Shown here piece after piece: positions 1 to 5,611 of a stretch of 5,611 nt of DNA (its first letter is position 1; every line of letters begins with the position of its first letter). Made by a program: the position numbers and the translations under genes. A model generated the notes under the pieces. That model was given only the letters and a program-made list of their open reading frames with translations, ran no database searches and had not been told where the DNA came from. This stretch comes from Clostridia bacterium (GTDB lineage: Bacteria > Bacillota > Clostridia > Saccharofermentanales > UBA5734). The DNA is taken from the NCBI GenBank assembly GCA_018056585.1, contig JAGPFK010000121.1:1-5611 (forward strand). The letters are read 5' to 3'.

Positions 1-595
1 CTAGTGGATTATGTGAGGCAAGCAGGATGGTTACCCCTTTATGATGAAGATCCAAAAATAAATTGCGAATATCTTCTACTCCCCGATTATCAAGCCCATT
101 GAGAGGTTCATCCAGCACAAGCAATTTTGGATTCTCCATGATGGCCTGTGCGATACCCAGCCGCTGCCGCATGCCAACGGAGTATTTACCAACGACTTTT
201 TTGGAATATGGATCCAGTCCGACTTTTAACATAACCTGCTCAATCCGTTTGCGACATGTCTTTGCACGTAAACCCATCAGCCATTTCAGATTGTTATAGC
301 CGCTTTCAGTCGGTATAAAGCCAGGCGTTTCAATGATCATACCCGTATCAGGAGCAAAAGCGGTTTCACGTCCAATTATCTTTCCAAAAACCGAAACGGA
401 TCCTTGGGTTGGCTGTAAAAAACCAAGGATGCATTTCATTAAAACTGTTTTACCTGACCCATTGCGGCCGACAATGCCATGGATCTGACCAGCAGCAAAA
501 TTAGCGTTAATATGATGTAAGACGGTATCCTTACCAAATGATTTGGATAAATCCTTTATTTCTATCGCAAAACAGGATTTTTCCGGATTAAACAT
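1..595 (-). CDS. ABC transporter ATP-binding protein, BcrA/LanF type (3' end cut by window edge)
   Basis: This is the cytoplasmic ATPase that should power the two permeases encoded just upstream, most likely as an ABC-2/BcrA-type exporter. I translated it by hand: the ATG at 595-593 opens a frame that runs off the left edge after 198 codons, whereas family members usually have 230 to 300 residues. Visible motifs in order are Walker A GRNGSGKT (43-50), the Q-loop region GMIIETPGF (85-93), the signature YSVGM (138-142), Walker B LLVLDEP (158-164), the D-loop NGLDN (166-170) and the switch histidine H195. The Q-loop carries Glu89 instead of Gln, a substitution known in lantibiotic-immunity (LanF) and BcrA-like ATPases. 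The start is well supported: AGGAGG lies 8 bases upstream at 609-604, inside the preceding permease gene, and the two genes overlap by 8 bases. Assignment as an ABC ATPase is near certain. The bacitracin/lantibiotic-like subgroup is an inference from the Glu and the two-permease context. Confidence 0.96.
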   Translation of the reverse strand, partial: MFNPEKSCFAIEIKDLSKSFGKDTVLHHINANFAAGQIHGIVGRNGSGKTVLMKCILGFLQPTQGSVSVFGKIIGRETAFAPDTGMIIETPGFIPTESGYNNLKWLMGLRAKTCRKRIEQVMLKVGLDPYSKKVVGKYSVGMRQRLGIAQAIMENPKLLVLDEPLNGLDNRGVEDIRNLFLDLHHKGVTILLASHNPL

Positions 596-1490
596 CCCAA
601 TAACCTCCTGAAAAATTAAAAGTTGTTTTTGACACAAAGGCAAATGAAGCGGCGACCAGGCTCAAATTAGCAATGCCAAACAAAGCATGGGTCTGAAGTA
701 AAGTGGGAAGCCGGTCATAGCCAAAATTATGCATAATATAAGTTGCATGCTGCAACGGCGACAACCAGGCAGAGGCCAGATTGGCAACGTAAGCAAGATT
801 GTCGTTAAGTAAAAACCACGTCATGAACCGATCCGGTGTCAGTAAATAGGATAGCAGGCTGATGGTCATGATGGTCAATAAGCCCGCTTTTTTGCCTCTG
901 CGTAAAGAGACTGTAAGGTGCAGCGTTGTTAAGAACAGCGTATACTGCAAAAGCAGCAGAAAAATAGAAAAGCAGGATGTATACGGCGCTGTGAGCTTGA
1001 TTGTTTTTCGGACAACAGTCAGAGCCACCTCAAAAGATGCTGGCGAAAAACTAAGAAGGGTCGCTGTATCACTCCATCTATTGTCAAAAAAAGCGTTCCC
1101 GGCTGTCAACAAAATGGAGGAAAAGAGGAGAAATGCTGTGTAGGCAACGCTGACAAAAATGGCTGTCAGAACCTGACCCAGAACCCAATTCAGGCGGTTT
1201 GTGCGAAAGATCAGATAGGCGGCCGGCGGATCGAGTCTAGGAAATTGGGTCAACAGTAAGATCAAAGCCAGAGACGAAAAAAGAATGCTGTCGCTGTCAG
1301 CAAAACACCAGATAAATGGCTCGAATATCTGAATATTAGTCAGAAATTCTAAAGACAGCGAAATGGTCTTCTCTGTCAGAAGAAAACAAATGAGAAATCC
1401 CATTATAAGACTTAAAATGAGGCGTGGATTCCTGCGAAGCATACGAAGGTTCCAAAAAAAACAATCAAGAACACTTCTGACGCTATACAT
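588..1490 (-). CDS. ABC transporter permease, second of two
   Basis: A 300-residue integral membrane protein, probably one half of a heteromeric ABC-2-type export channel working with the neighbouring permease and ATPase. Hydrophobic stretches suggest about six membrane segments, at roughly 24-39, 68-83, 103-130, 172-196, 202-218 and 268-286. The N-terminus (FFWNLRMLRRNPRLI, 11-25) is a short basic cytoplasmic lead-in before the first helix, as is common in ABC-2 permeases. No ATPase or enzymatic motif is present. The ATG at 1490 overlaps the previous gene's TAG by 8 bases (ATGTATAG), and only a weak GAG lies upstream, so translation is probably coupled. The stop TAA in turn overlaps the ATPase start by 8 bases. 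It has little visible similarity to the first permease apart from layout, so this is a heterodimer rather than a recent duplication. The family call rests on topology and gene context; the substrate is not deducible. Confidence 0.88.
   Translation of the reverse strand: MYSVRSVLDCFFWNLRMLRRNPRLILSLIMGFLICFLLTEKTISLSLEFLTNIQIFEPFIWCFADSDSILFSSLALILLLTQFPRLDPPAAYLIFRTNRLNWVLGQVLTAIFVSVAYTAFLLFSSILLTAGNAFFDNRWSDTATLLSFSPASFEVALTVVRKTIKLTAPYTSCFSIFLLLLQYTLFLTTLHLTVSLRRGKKAGLLTIMTISLLSYLLTPDRFMTWFLLNDNLAYVANLASAWLSPLQHATYIMHNFGYDRLPTLLQTHALFGIANLSLVAASFAFVSKTTFNFSGGYWDV
604..609 (-). promoter_or_regulatory. Ribosome binding site of the ABC ATPase gene
   Basis: A perfect AGGAGG lies 8 bases before the ATG at 595. 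It sits within the last codons of the upstream permease gene, so it fixes the ATPase start despite the 8-base gene overlap. Confidence 0.85.
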
Positions 1491-2178
1491 ATTGATTCAT
1501 CTCAAGACGCAGAATCATGACATACAAAAGGGAGACAGCCGTTAAAATGAAACGTAAAAGCAAAAGCATCTCTGGTTCACCGGAAAGCCAAGAAAGAGGG
1601 TTTATGCCAGGTGTTGCAATAAAAAAACGAGAAGCGAGTAAAGACAAGGAGAAACTAAAAGATGTTGGTATAGCACAAGCGCTGACAGAATCTTTTGCAA
1701 GCAGTGCACTCACTCCACCTAAAGTTGAAAAAAACATTGCTGCAAGCAACCGGGATAGAAAAATAAGATATGGGAAAGGTGTTGTGCAATGAGGACAAAA
1801 GAAAAGAAGTATCCTTGTGAATAACAAGATTCCGATCGCCTGAGAAAGCAAGGTCATGCATAACAAACAAAGGAGTTTGCTGAATATATATACAGGGCGC
1901 CCACATCGGAAAATAGCCATTCTGGCAGATCCATTCGATAACTCCTGGTAGGCATTAGCCGAGCATGGTAAGGCCGATAAAAGAGGCAAAGACAGGATGC
2001 TTCCGGCGCCACACATGGCATTTTTCAGAAGGAGCATCGCGTCAGCAGGGCCGCCATGTAAAAGCCAGTATGAATCTGTTCCCAGATCCAGCCATAAACT
2101 GAATACAAGAGCAACAGTTGACAAGGCAAACCATGGACTTCTCAAGGCATGGCGAAAGTCAGAAAAAACAACATTCAT
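1483..2178 (-). CDS. ABC transporter permease, first of two
   Basis: A 231-residue integral membrane protein, the likely partner of the downstream 300-residue permease in an ABC-2-type exporter. About six hydrophobic segments are visible, at roughly 17-31, 57-72, 100-128, 138-160, 165-184 and 205-223. The stretch around 77-101 (YQELSNGSARMAIFRCGRP, then a Lys) resembles the E-x-x-x-G ... R ... Y/F ... K loop often seen after the second helix of ABC-2 permeases. I chose the ATG at 2178, one base after the lipoprotein TAG (TAGTATG), because it gives a conventional N-terminus (MNVVFSDFRHALRSPWF) resembling the other permease. An in-frame ATG at 2190 and a TTG at 2217 would add 4 or 13 residues and overlap the lipoprotein gene. 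None of the three has a clear Shine-Dalgarno, so the gene may depend on ribosomes finishing the lipoprotein. It ends by overlapping the next permease by 8 bases. Confidence 0.86.
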   Translation of the reverse strand: MNVVFSDFRHALRSPWFALSTVALVFSLWLDLGTDSYWLLHGGPADAMLLLKNAMCGAGSILSLPLLSALPCSANAYQELSNGSARMAIFRCGRPVYIFSKLLCLLCMTLLSQAIGILLFTRILLFFCPHCTTPFPYLIFLSRLLAAMFFSTLGGVSALLAKDSVSACAIPTSFSFSLSLLASRFFIATPGINPLSWLSGEPEMLLLLRFILTAVSLLYVMILRLEMNQYV

Positions 2179-2179
2179 A

Positions 2180-3433
2180 CTAATAACCATATTTTCGATC
2201 AATGATTGTTCCGTCAATGGCGTTAATCGTTAATTCAGACAAGCCCCAAATTTTAGGAAAATCCTTTCCATGCGCGTATCCTCCTGTTCCATAGAGGACA
2301 CGATGCGCATAAAAATCCCAAACAGGAATGTAATAATAAGCGTCAATGTGATCAGGCTGGCGGACGGCCATATAGCCGAGCTGTATTTTATAAACATCCA
2401 TCGTGTTTTCTAAAAGATCCTCGCTGCGCTCAAGATGTTGAATACTCAGGAGGCCAACTTTAGAAAAGATATCCATGATTTGGCTGAAAGGCAGCAGTTT
2501 GCAGTCCGATTGAATCACTGGACCCAGGTCATAAGGATTTTCATATTTAAGATAACAAATACCTTCATCATCAACAATAACTGTAATAACACCAAGACCA
2601 GATGTATAGTCATAATCAGATTGGGTATCTTCACCACCATAACAATCGTTAACGGGCATACCATTGATGTGGCGTGTGTAGCGGAAAATATAGTACTGTG
2701 GATTGTTAATTGTTTCAAAAACAGGCATCTGTCCGCATGCTGTCAGATCATAATCAGGGCAAATAGCTTTTACTTCCTTATCTGCGAACGTACGAGCTTC
2801 TTTTAGTGAAATGGAACAACCCAAAGCCTTGTTCTCTATCAGGGGTAAAAGATCACTTGCGCCGGCTCCCAAATCATAGCGGCTTTTAATATACTCAAGC
2901 TGCGGTTTAAAAGCGAGCTTTCCAGTTCTTGTATTGAGGCCATAATGGATTGAAATCGAATGATAGTCCCGTCCGGCATTAAATTCTTCCTCGTTATATA
3001 TCCACAGTGAATACATTTGATAGCCAAGCTCGCTTGCCTGGAAATGGGAATCTGGCTGTGGGCCATGGCCATTATAAGGGCCTTTTGTTGCGTGATCAAT
3101 CCATGTCAGATCATCCGTATGCCTTTTGATGAATGATTGTATTTCTTCGTCTGTAAAAGGGCGGGGAATGGCTTCTACGACATCAACCCGTGATGCTTTC
3201 GGAACGATAACCTCCGCATCCACATGAATGGTCGTTATTCCTGTATCAGACACAAACTTTGCCTGATAATGATCAGGTACCTGAAGTTTTTCAGAAAGGG
3301 TCAGATTGCTCCCGGTGTCTTCACTTGTTTCGGATGGTTTCTTTGTTTCGTTTCCCTCATGGTAACAGGAAGACAAAAACAGCATCAGGTAAAGAAACAG
3401 GGTAATCATCCTGAAACATTGTCTTTTCTTCAT
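2180..3433 (-). CDS. Surface lipoprotein of unknown function (possibly DUF6034-like)
   Basis: A 417-residue predicted lipoprotein anchored on the outer face of the membrane. It has a basic start (MKKRQCFRM), a hydrophobic core (10-20) and a lipobox LSSC with lipidated Cys23. A Ser/Thr/Glu/Lys-rich linker follows (about 25-50), then a folded region to the end. No enzyme motif is recognised. Two parts resemble modules seen in PepSY/YycI-like extracellular proteins: YYIFRYTRHINGMPVN (247-262), and the C-terminal YYIPVWDFY (367-375) followed by LTINAIDGTIIDRKYGY (401-417). The overall length and pattern recall the uncharacterised DUF6034 lipoproteins of Firmicutes, but I cannot verify this without a profile search. 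The mature part holds six further cysteines (206, 225, 233, 264, 293, 311). The ATG at 3433 has GAGGTG 8 bases upstream. Sitting between a sensor kinase and an ABC exporter, it may bind the signal or substrate or modulate the kinase; that role is inference. Confidence 0.9.
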   Translation of the reverse strand: MKKRQCFRMITLFLYLMLFLSSCYHEGNETKKPSETSEDTGSNLTLSEKLQVPDHYQAKFVSDTGITTIHVDAEVIVPKASRVDVVEAIPRPFTDEEIQSFIKRHTDDLTWIDHATKGPYNGHGPQPDSHFQASELGYQMYSLWIYNEEEFNAGRDYHSISIHYGLNTRTGKLAFKPQLEYIKSRYDLGAGASDLLPLIENKALGCSISLKEARTFADKEVKAICPDYDLTACGQMPVFETINNPQYYIFRYTRHINGMPVNDCYGGEDTQSDYDYTSGLGVITVIVDDEGICYLKYENPYDLGPVIQSDCKLLPFSQIMDIFSKVGLLSIQHLERSEDLLENTMDVYKIQLGYMAVRQPDHIDAYYYIPVWDFYAHRVLYGTGGYAHGKDFPKIWGLSELTINAIDGTIIDRKYGY

Positions 3434-3441
3434 GACTGACT

Positions 3442-3447
3442 CACCTC
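3442..3447 (-). promoter_or_regulatory. Ribosome binding site of the lipoprotein gene
   Basis: GAGGTG lies 8 bases before the ATG at 3433 in the gap after the kinase gene, and supports that start. Confidence 0.8.
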
Positions 3448-3454
3448 AGATACA

Positions 3455-3483
3455 AGCATAACGGAAGAAAAGGCATCTGTCCT
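3455..3483 (-). promoter_or_regulatory. Candidate sigma-A-type promoter for the lipoprotein-ABC unit
   Basis: On the minus strand, AGGACA (3483-3478, 4 of 6 matches to the consensus -35) is followed after exactly 17 bases by TATGCT (3460-3455, 4 of 6 matches to the -10). The weak -35 abuts the 11-bp repeat array, as expected for a promoter needing an activator of the OmpR class. The predicted start of transcription, near 3451-3446, would leave a leader of only about 15 bases with the ribosome site almost at its 5' end. That is short and lowers confidence. Read-through from the kinase gene is an alternative, since no terminator is visible. Confidence 0.38.
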
Positions 3484-3516
3484 CATCAAGTTGTCTTTGA
3501 ATTGTCATCAAGTTGT
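3484..3516 (-). repeat. Three tandem 11-bp units, likely response-regulator operator
   Basis: On the minus strand the units read ACAACTTGATG (3516-3506), ACAATTCAAAG (3505-3495) and ACAACTTGATG (3494-3484). The outer two are identical and the middle one matches at 7 of 11 positions. The 11-bp spacing puts the units on one face of the helix, as for direct-repeat sites of OmpR/PhoB-type regulators. The array straddles the kinase stop codon. Because the 22-base period is not a multiple of three, the two identical copies are read in different frames, so protein-level repetition cannot explain them. The identity of the binding protein is inferred. Confidence 0.55.
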
Positions 3517-4943
3517 AAAAGCGTTACAGTGACACACGTTCCTTTATCCAATTCACTTTTGATTTCAATACAACCGCCATGCAGCTCCGCAATCATCTTG
3601 CATAATGCCAAACCAAGTCCTGTGCCCCCGTCTTTACGCGATCGGGCTTTATCCACCCTGAAAAAAGGCTCTGTTACCAATGAGAGGTATTCAGGCGCAA
3701 TCCCGCGACCTCTGTCAGATACGGTTATATAGGCCATACGATCATTACCGCTGATCAGAACATCAACCGGTGCACCTTCAGGTGAGGCTTTCGCCGCATT
3801 ATCCACAAGATTCATAATCAATGAGAACAAAAGTGTTTCATCTCCATAAAGATCAATCGGGGCGCAAGTCAGCTGAACGGTAGCCGGAACAATCTTGCAT
3901 ATCCTGTCGGCCAGATGTCTGGCTGGAAATTTTTTCATTTGAATAGAGGATTCTTCTTGTTCAAGATCCGATAAAAAGATCAGATCCATGAGTTTATTGA
4001 CCAGTGCTTCTGTATGCTTTCCGGCTGCATAGATTTTCTGTGCACAAATCAAACGCTGTTCCTCACTAAGAGGCATGTGGAGCAGGCTGTCCGAAAAACC
4101 AATCATAGCCGTTAAAGGCGTTTTTAACTCGTGTGTCAGCGCAGTTAACAGCAGTTGTTTTTTATTCAGTTGTTCATTTAATGTTTTTATTTTATCTTCG
4201 ATGGAATGAGCCATCCTGTCAAAAGCTTCTGACAGCTGGCCTATTTCATCCCGGGTCATAACTCTGGTTCGCTGATCGTATTTTCCGTTTGCTATCTGCG
4301 TGGCTGTTTTTGTCAATTGATTGATTGGCTGCAATATGGGCCGAAGCAAAACCGTCATAAAGACGACAACACATAAAAAGGCCGCCAGCAGAATGCCTGT
4401 TGAGAACAATCGCATATGGACGATACGGGATGCTGTGCTGGATACATCGAGGCAGATGGAGGCAATATAGACCTGATCGGAAAGCGTAAATGAACAGGCG
4501 CCAATTAAATAGCTTCCTTCTTTTTCAGAAAAACGAATGAGCGGTATCTCCGATTGACCGTCAATGACGAGTGAAAGGGAAGGAACCTCTAAAAGACCGT
4601 CTTCTCTCAAAAGAGATAGAGTGTCCACCGCGCAATTGCTGAATAAATATCGATCATTTTGATACAGGGCATATGATGAACCACTGGCTTTCATCAAGCG
4701 AGCATAACTTGAAAAATAGTAAGTGATCATGCTTCGCAAGGTCAGTTGCTGAATATGGACCTGATCGGTGTTGGCAGCTGACAATACATTTGAACAGAAA
4801 AACTGAAGTGAGTGCTGTGCATTCAGGCGATCTGCTTCAAGCAAGGCAGTCTCCTGATAAATATGAAAGGCTGCCAAGCCGATGCCCAGGACGGTCAGCG
4901 TGATGATGAGAGAAAGAAGTGTCAGTTTAGTCTGCAGTTTCAC
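3486..4943 (-). CDS. Sensor histidine kinase
   Basis: A 485-residue membrane histidine kinase, partner of the response regulator encoded immediately upstream. Order of parts: first membrane helix (about 7-28), an extracellular domain of about 150 residues (30-178), second helix (about 180-201), HAMP linker (about 201-254), HisKA with H-box HELKTP and phospho-accepting His271, then the HATPase domain. The ATPase shows N-box NLVDNA (378-383), G1 DRGRGI (410-415), F-box FFRVDKAR (427-434) and G2 GGTGLGLAL (439-447). All catalytic motifs look intact. The extracellular part has no named motif I can assign; its layout is compatible with a single Cache/PAS-like fold, so the ligand is unknown. The start is GTG at 4943, overlapping the regulator's TGA as GTGA, with GGAGG 7 bases upstream. 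The 3' end also holds the repeats proposed as an operator for the downstream genes. Confidence 0.95.
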   Translation of the reverse strand: MKLQTKLTLLSLIITLTVLGIGLAAFHIYQETALLEADRLNAQHSLQFFCSNVLSAANTDQVHIQQLTLRSMITYYFSSYARLMKASGSSYALYQNDRYLFSNCAVDTLSLLREDGLLEVPSLSLVIDGQSEIPLIRFSEKEGSYLIGACSFTLSDQVYIASICLDVSSTASRIVHMRLFSTGILLAAFLCVVVFMTVLLRPILQPINQLTKTATQIANGKYDQRTRVMTRDEIGQLSEAFDRMAHSIEDKIKTLNEQLNKKQLLLTALTHELKTPLTAMIGFSDSLLHMPLSEEQRLICAQKIYAAGKHTEALVNKLMDLIFLSDLEQEESSIQMKKFPARHLADRICKIVPATVQLTCAPIDLYGDETLLFSLIMNLVDNAAKASPEGAPVDVLISGNDRMAYITVSDRGRGIAPEYLSLVTEPFFRVDKARSRKDGGTGLGLALCKMIAELHGGCIEIKSELDKGTCVTVTLLQLDDNSKTT

Positions 4944-5599
4944 CGATTAACCTCCAGCTTGTAACCAACGCGATGAACCGTTCTAATTTTGTCAAACCAA
5001 TTTAATTTCTTGCGCAGGGAGGCGACATGATTGTCAACTGTTCGTGTTTCACCAAAAAATGAGTCACCCCAGACTTCTCTGAGGAGCTGTTCGCGCGACA
5101 TCACGACGTTCGGATGTTTCATGAACATCAGCAAGAGATCATACTCCATTGGCTTGAGCTCTATTTCTTTACCATTCACTTCGACCCGATGCTCAGCTTC
5201 CTTTACGGTTACGCCGTCTAAAGATAAAACAGATGGATTAGTTTGTCTGCGCTCCAGCACCTTTTCCATTCGCACCAATAATTCAAGAATGTCGAAGGGC
5301 TTAACCAAATAATCCTCCGCACCTAACCGCAAACCGCGAACACGGTCAGAAACCTGATTCTTTGCCGATACAAAAATAACAGGAATATCGGCTTGCCGGA
5401 ACCATAAAAGTAATTCAAATCCATCAATGCCAGGCAACATGATATCCAGCAAAGCCAGATCATAGTGATCTTTCCTGATCGTATCCAAGGCCTGCTTTCC
5501 GTCAAAGACAACATCGCAGTCGTATCTTAATGCCAAAAGGTTAATCTGAAGGAGTTCAGAAATAGCCAAATCATCTTAAACAACAAAAATATGGTACAT
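4940..5599 (-). pseudogene. OmpR/PhoB-type response regulator with a nonsense codon at position 8
   Basis: The ancestral start is the ATG at 5599-5597, 6 bases after AGGTG. The frame reads MYHIFVV, then TAA at 5578-5576, then DDLAISELLQINL and onward without interruption to the TGA at 4942-4940, 219 residues counting the stop as one. Past the stop everything looks normal: phospho-acceptor Asp52 in LLDIMLPGIDG, switch Ser78, Lys100 in KPF, and a C-terminal winged helix (about 123-218) with the recognition-helix pattern RTVDNHVASLRKKL. The TAA replaces the first acidic residue of the VV-[DE]-D pocket, so one base change from GAA explains it. The only in-frame restart nearby is a TTG at 5569. 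It lacks a good ribosome site and would remove strand beta-1 and the Mg-binding acids, so that product should not be phosphorylatable. The gene is broken, or the base is a sequencing error. The overlap with the kinase marks it as that kinase's partner. Confidence 0.85.
4951..4955 (-). promoter_or_regulatory. Ribosome binding site that sets the kinase GTG start
   Basis: GGAGG lies 7 bases before the GTG at 4943, within the last codons of the regulator gene. It supports the GTG start and translational coupling through the 4-base GTGA overlap. Confidence 0.8.
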
Positions 5600-5605
5600 A
5601 ATAAA

Positions 5606-5611
5606 CACCTT
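5606..5611 (-). promoter_or_regulatory. Ribosome binding site of the response regulator gene
   Basis: AAGGTG at the right edge of the window, 6 bases before the ATG at 5599, shows that the original start is this ATG and not the TTG at 5569. Its 5' part lies outside the window. Confidence 0.6.

Noticed and set aside
63..299. Plus-strand open frame of 78 codons at the left edge
   Set aside because: It is antisense to the ATPase gene, whose motifs are unmistakable on the minus strand.
862..1143. Plus-strand open frame of 93 codons
   Set aside because: It lies wholly inside the minus-strand permease gene, has no ribosome site of note and gives a basic low-complexity product. It is a shadow.
1517..1792. 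Plus-strand open frame of 91 codons
   Set aside because: It is antisense to the first permease, Lys/Ser-rich as expected from reversed Leu/Phe codons, and shows no domain.
2179..2217. Extended start of the first permease at TTG 2217 or ATG 2190
   Set aside because: Neither has a ribosome site, and both add a polar N-terminus overlapping the lipoprotein gene. The ATG at 2178 directly after the stop gives the more typical permease N-terminus, though this is not certain.
3434..3485. Rho-independent terminator between kinase and lipoprotein genes
   Set aside because: No GC-rich inverted repeat followed by a T-run is present on the minus strand. The gap instead holds promoter-like elements and the ribosome site.
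5031..5312. Plus-strand open frame of 93 codons
   Set aside because: It is antisense to the winged-helix part of the response regulator and has no recognisable features.
5567..5569. TTG at 5569 as the true start of the response regulator
   Set aside because: It has no clear ribosome site. Starting there would drop strand beta-1 and both pocket acids, while the ATG at 5599 has AGGTG at good spacing and encodes a normal receiver N-terminus up to the TAA.
5570..5590. Programmed frameshift around the GTT-TAA-G context in the regulator
   Set aside because: The codons before and after the TAA are in the same frame, so a single +1 or -1 shift would move off the regulator frame. Only a base substitution or readthrough fits.

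Overview
The window carries one co-oriented gene cluster, read entirely from the minus strand (right to left). GC content is roughly in the mid-40s per cent by eye. Strong AGGAGG/GGAGG/GAGGTG ribosome binding sites, a GTG start, a Gram-positive style lipoprotein and overlapping gene junctions all point to a Bacillota (Firmicutes) bacterium, perhaps a gut Clostridia or Erysipelotrichia lineage. I cannot place it more precisely from sequence alone.

Layout in order of transcription: (1) an OmpR/PhoB-type response regulator (5599 to 4940). Its reading frame is broken by an in-frame TAA at codon 8, exactly where the first acidic-pocket residue should be. (2) A membrane histidine kinase with one extracellular sensing domain, HAMP, HisKA and HATPase (4943 to 3486), overlapping the regulator by 4 bases. 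(3) A 52-base gap which, with the 3' end of the kinase gene, holds three tandem 11-bp units directly against a candidate -35/-10 promoter. (4) A 417-residue lipoprotein of unknown function (3433 to 2180). (5) and (6) Two multi-spanning ABC permeases of 231 and 300 residues (2178 to 1483 and 1490 to 588). (7) An ABC ATPase of the BcrA/LanF type (595 to 1), cut off by the left edge.

The proposed working model is that the kinase senses something at the cell surface and phosphorylates the regulator. The regulator binds the 11-bp repeats and switches on the lipoprotein-permease-permease-ATPase unit. A two-component pair controlling an ATPase with two different small permeases, plus a surface lipoprotein, is the architecture of lantibiotic/bacitracin-type self-protection or resistance modules (LanRK-LanI-LanFEG, CprRK-CprABC). 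The substrate here is unknown.

The two observations most worth checking are the nonsense codon in the regulator and the helical-phase repeat array upstream of the lipoprotein gene. Every plus-strand reading frame looks like a shadow of a minus-strand gene. I see no tRNA, rRNA, mobile element, CRISPR array or convincing terminator.
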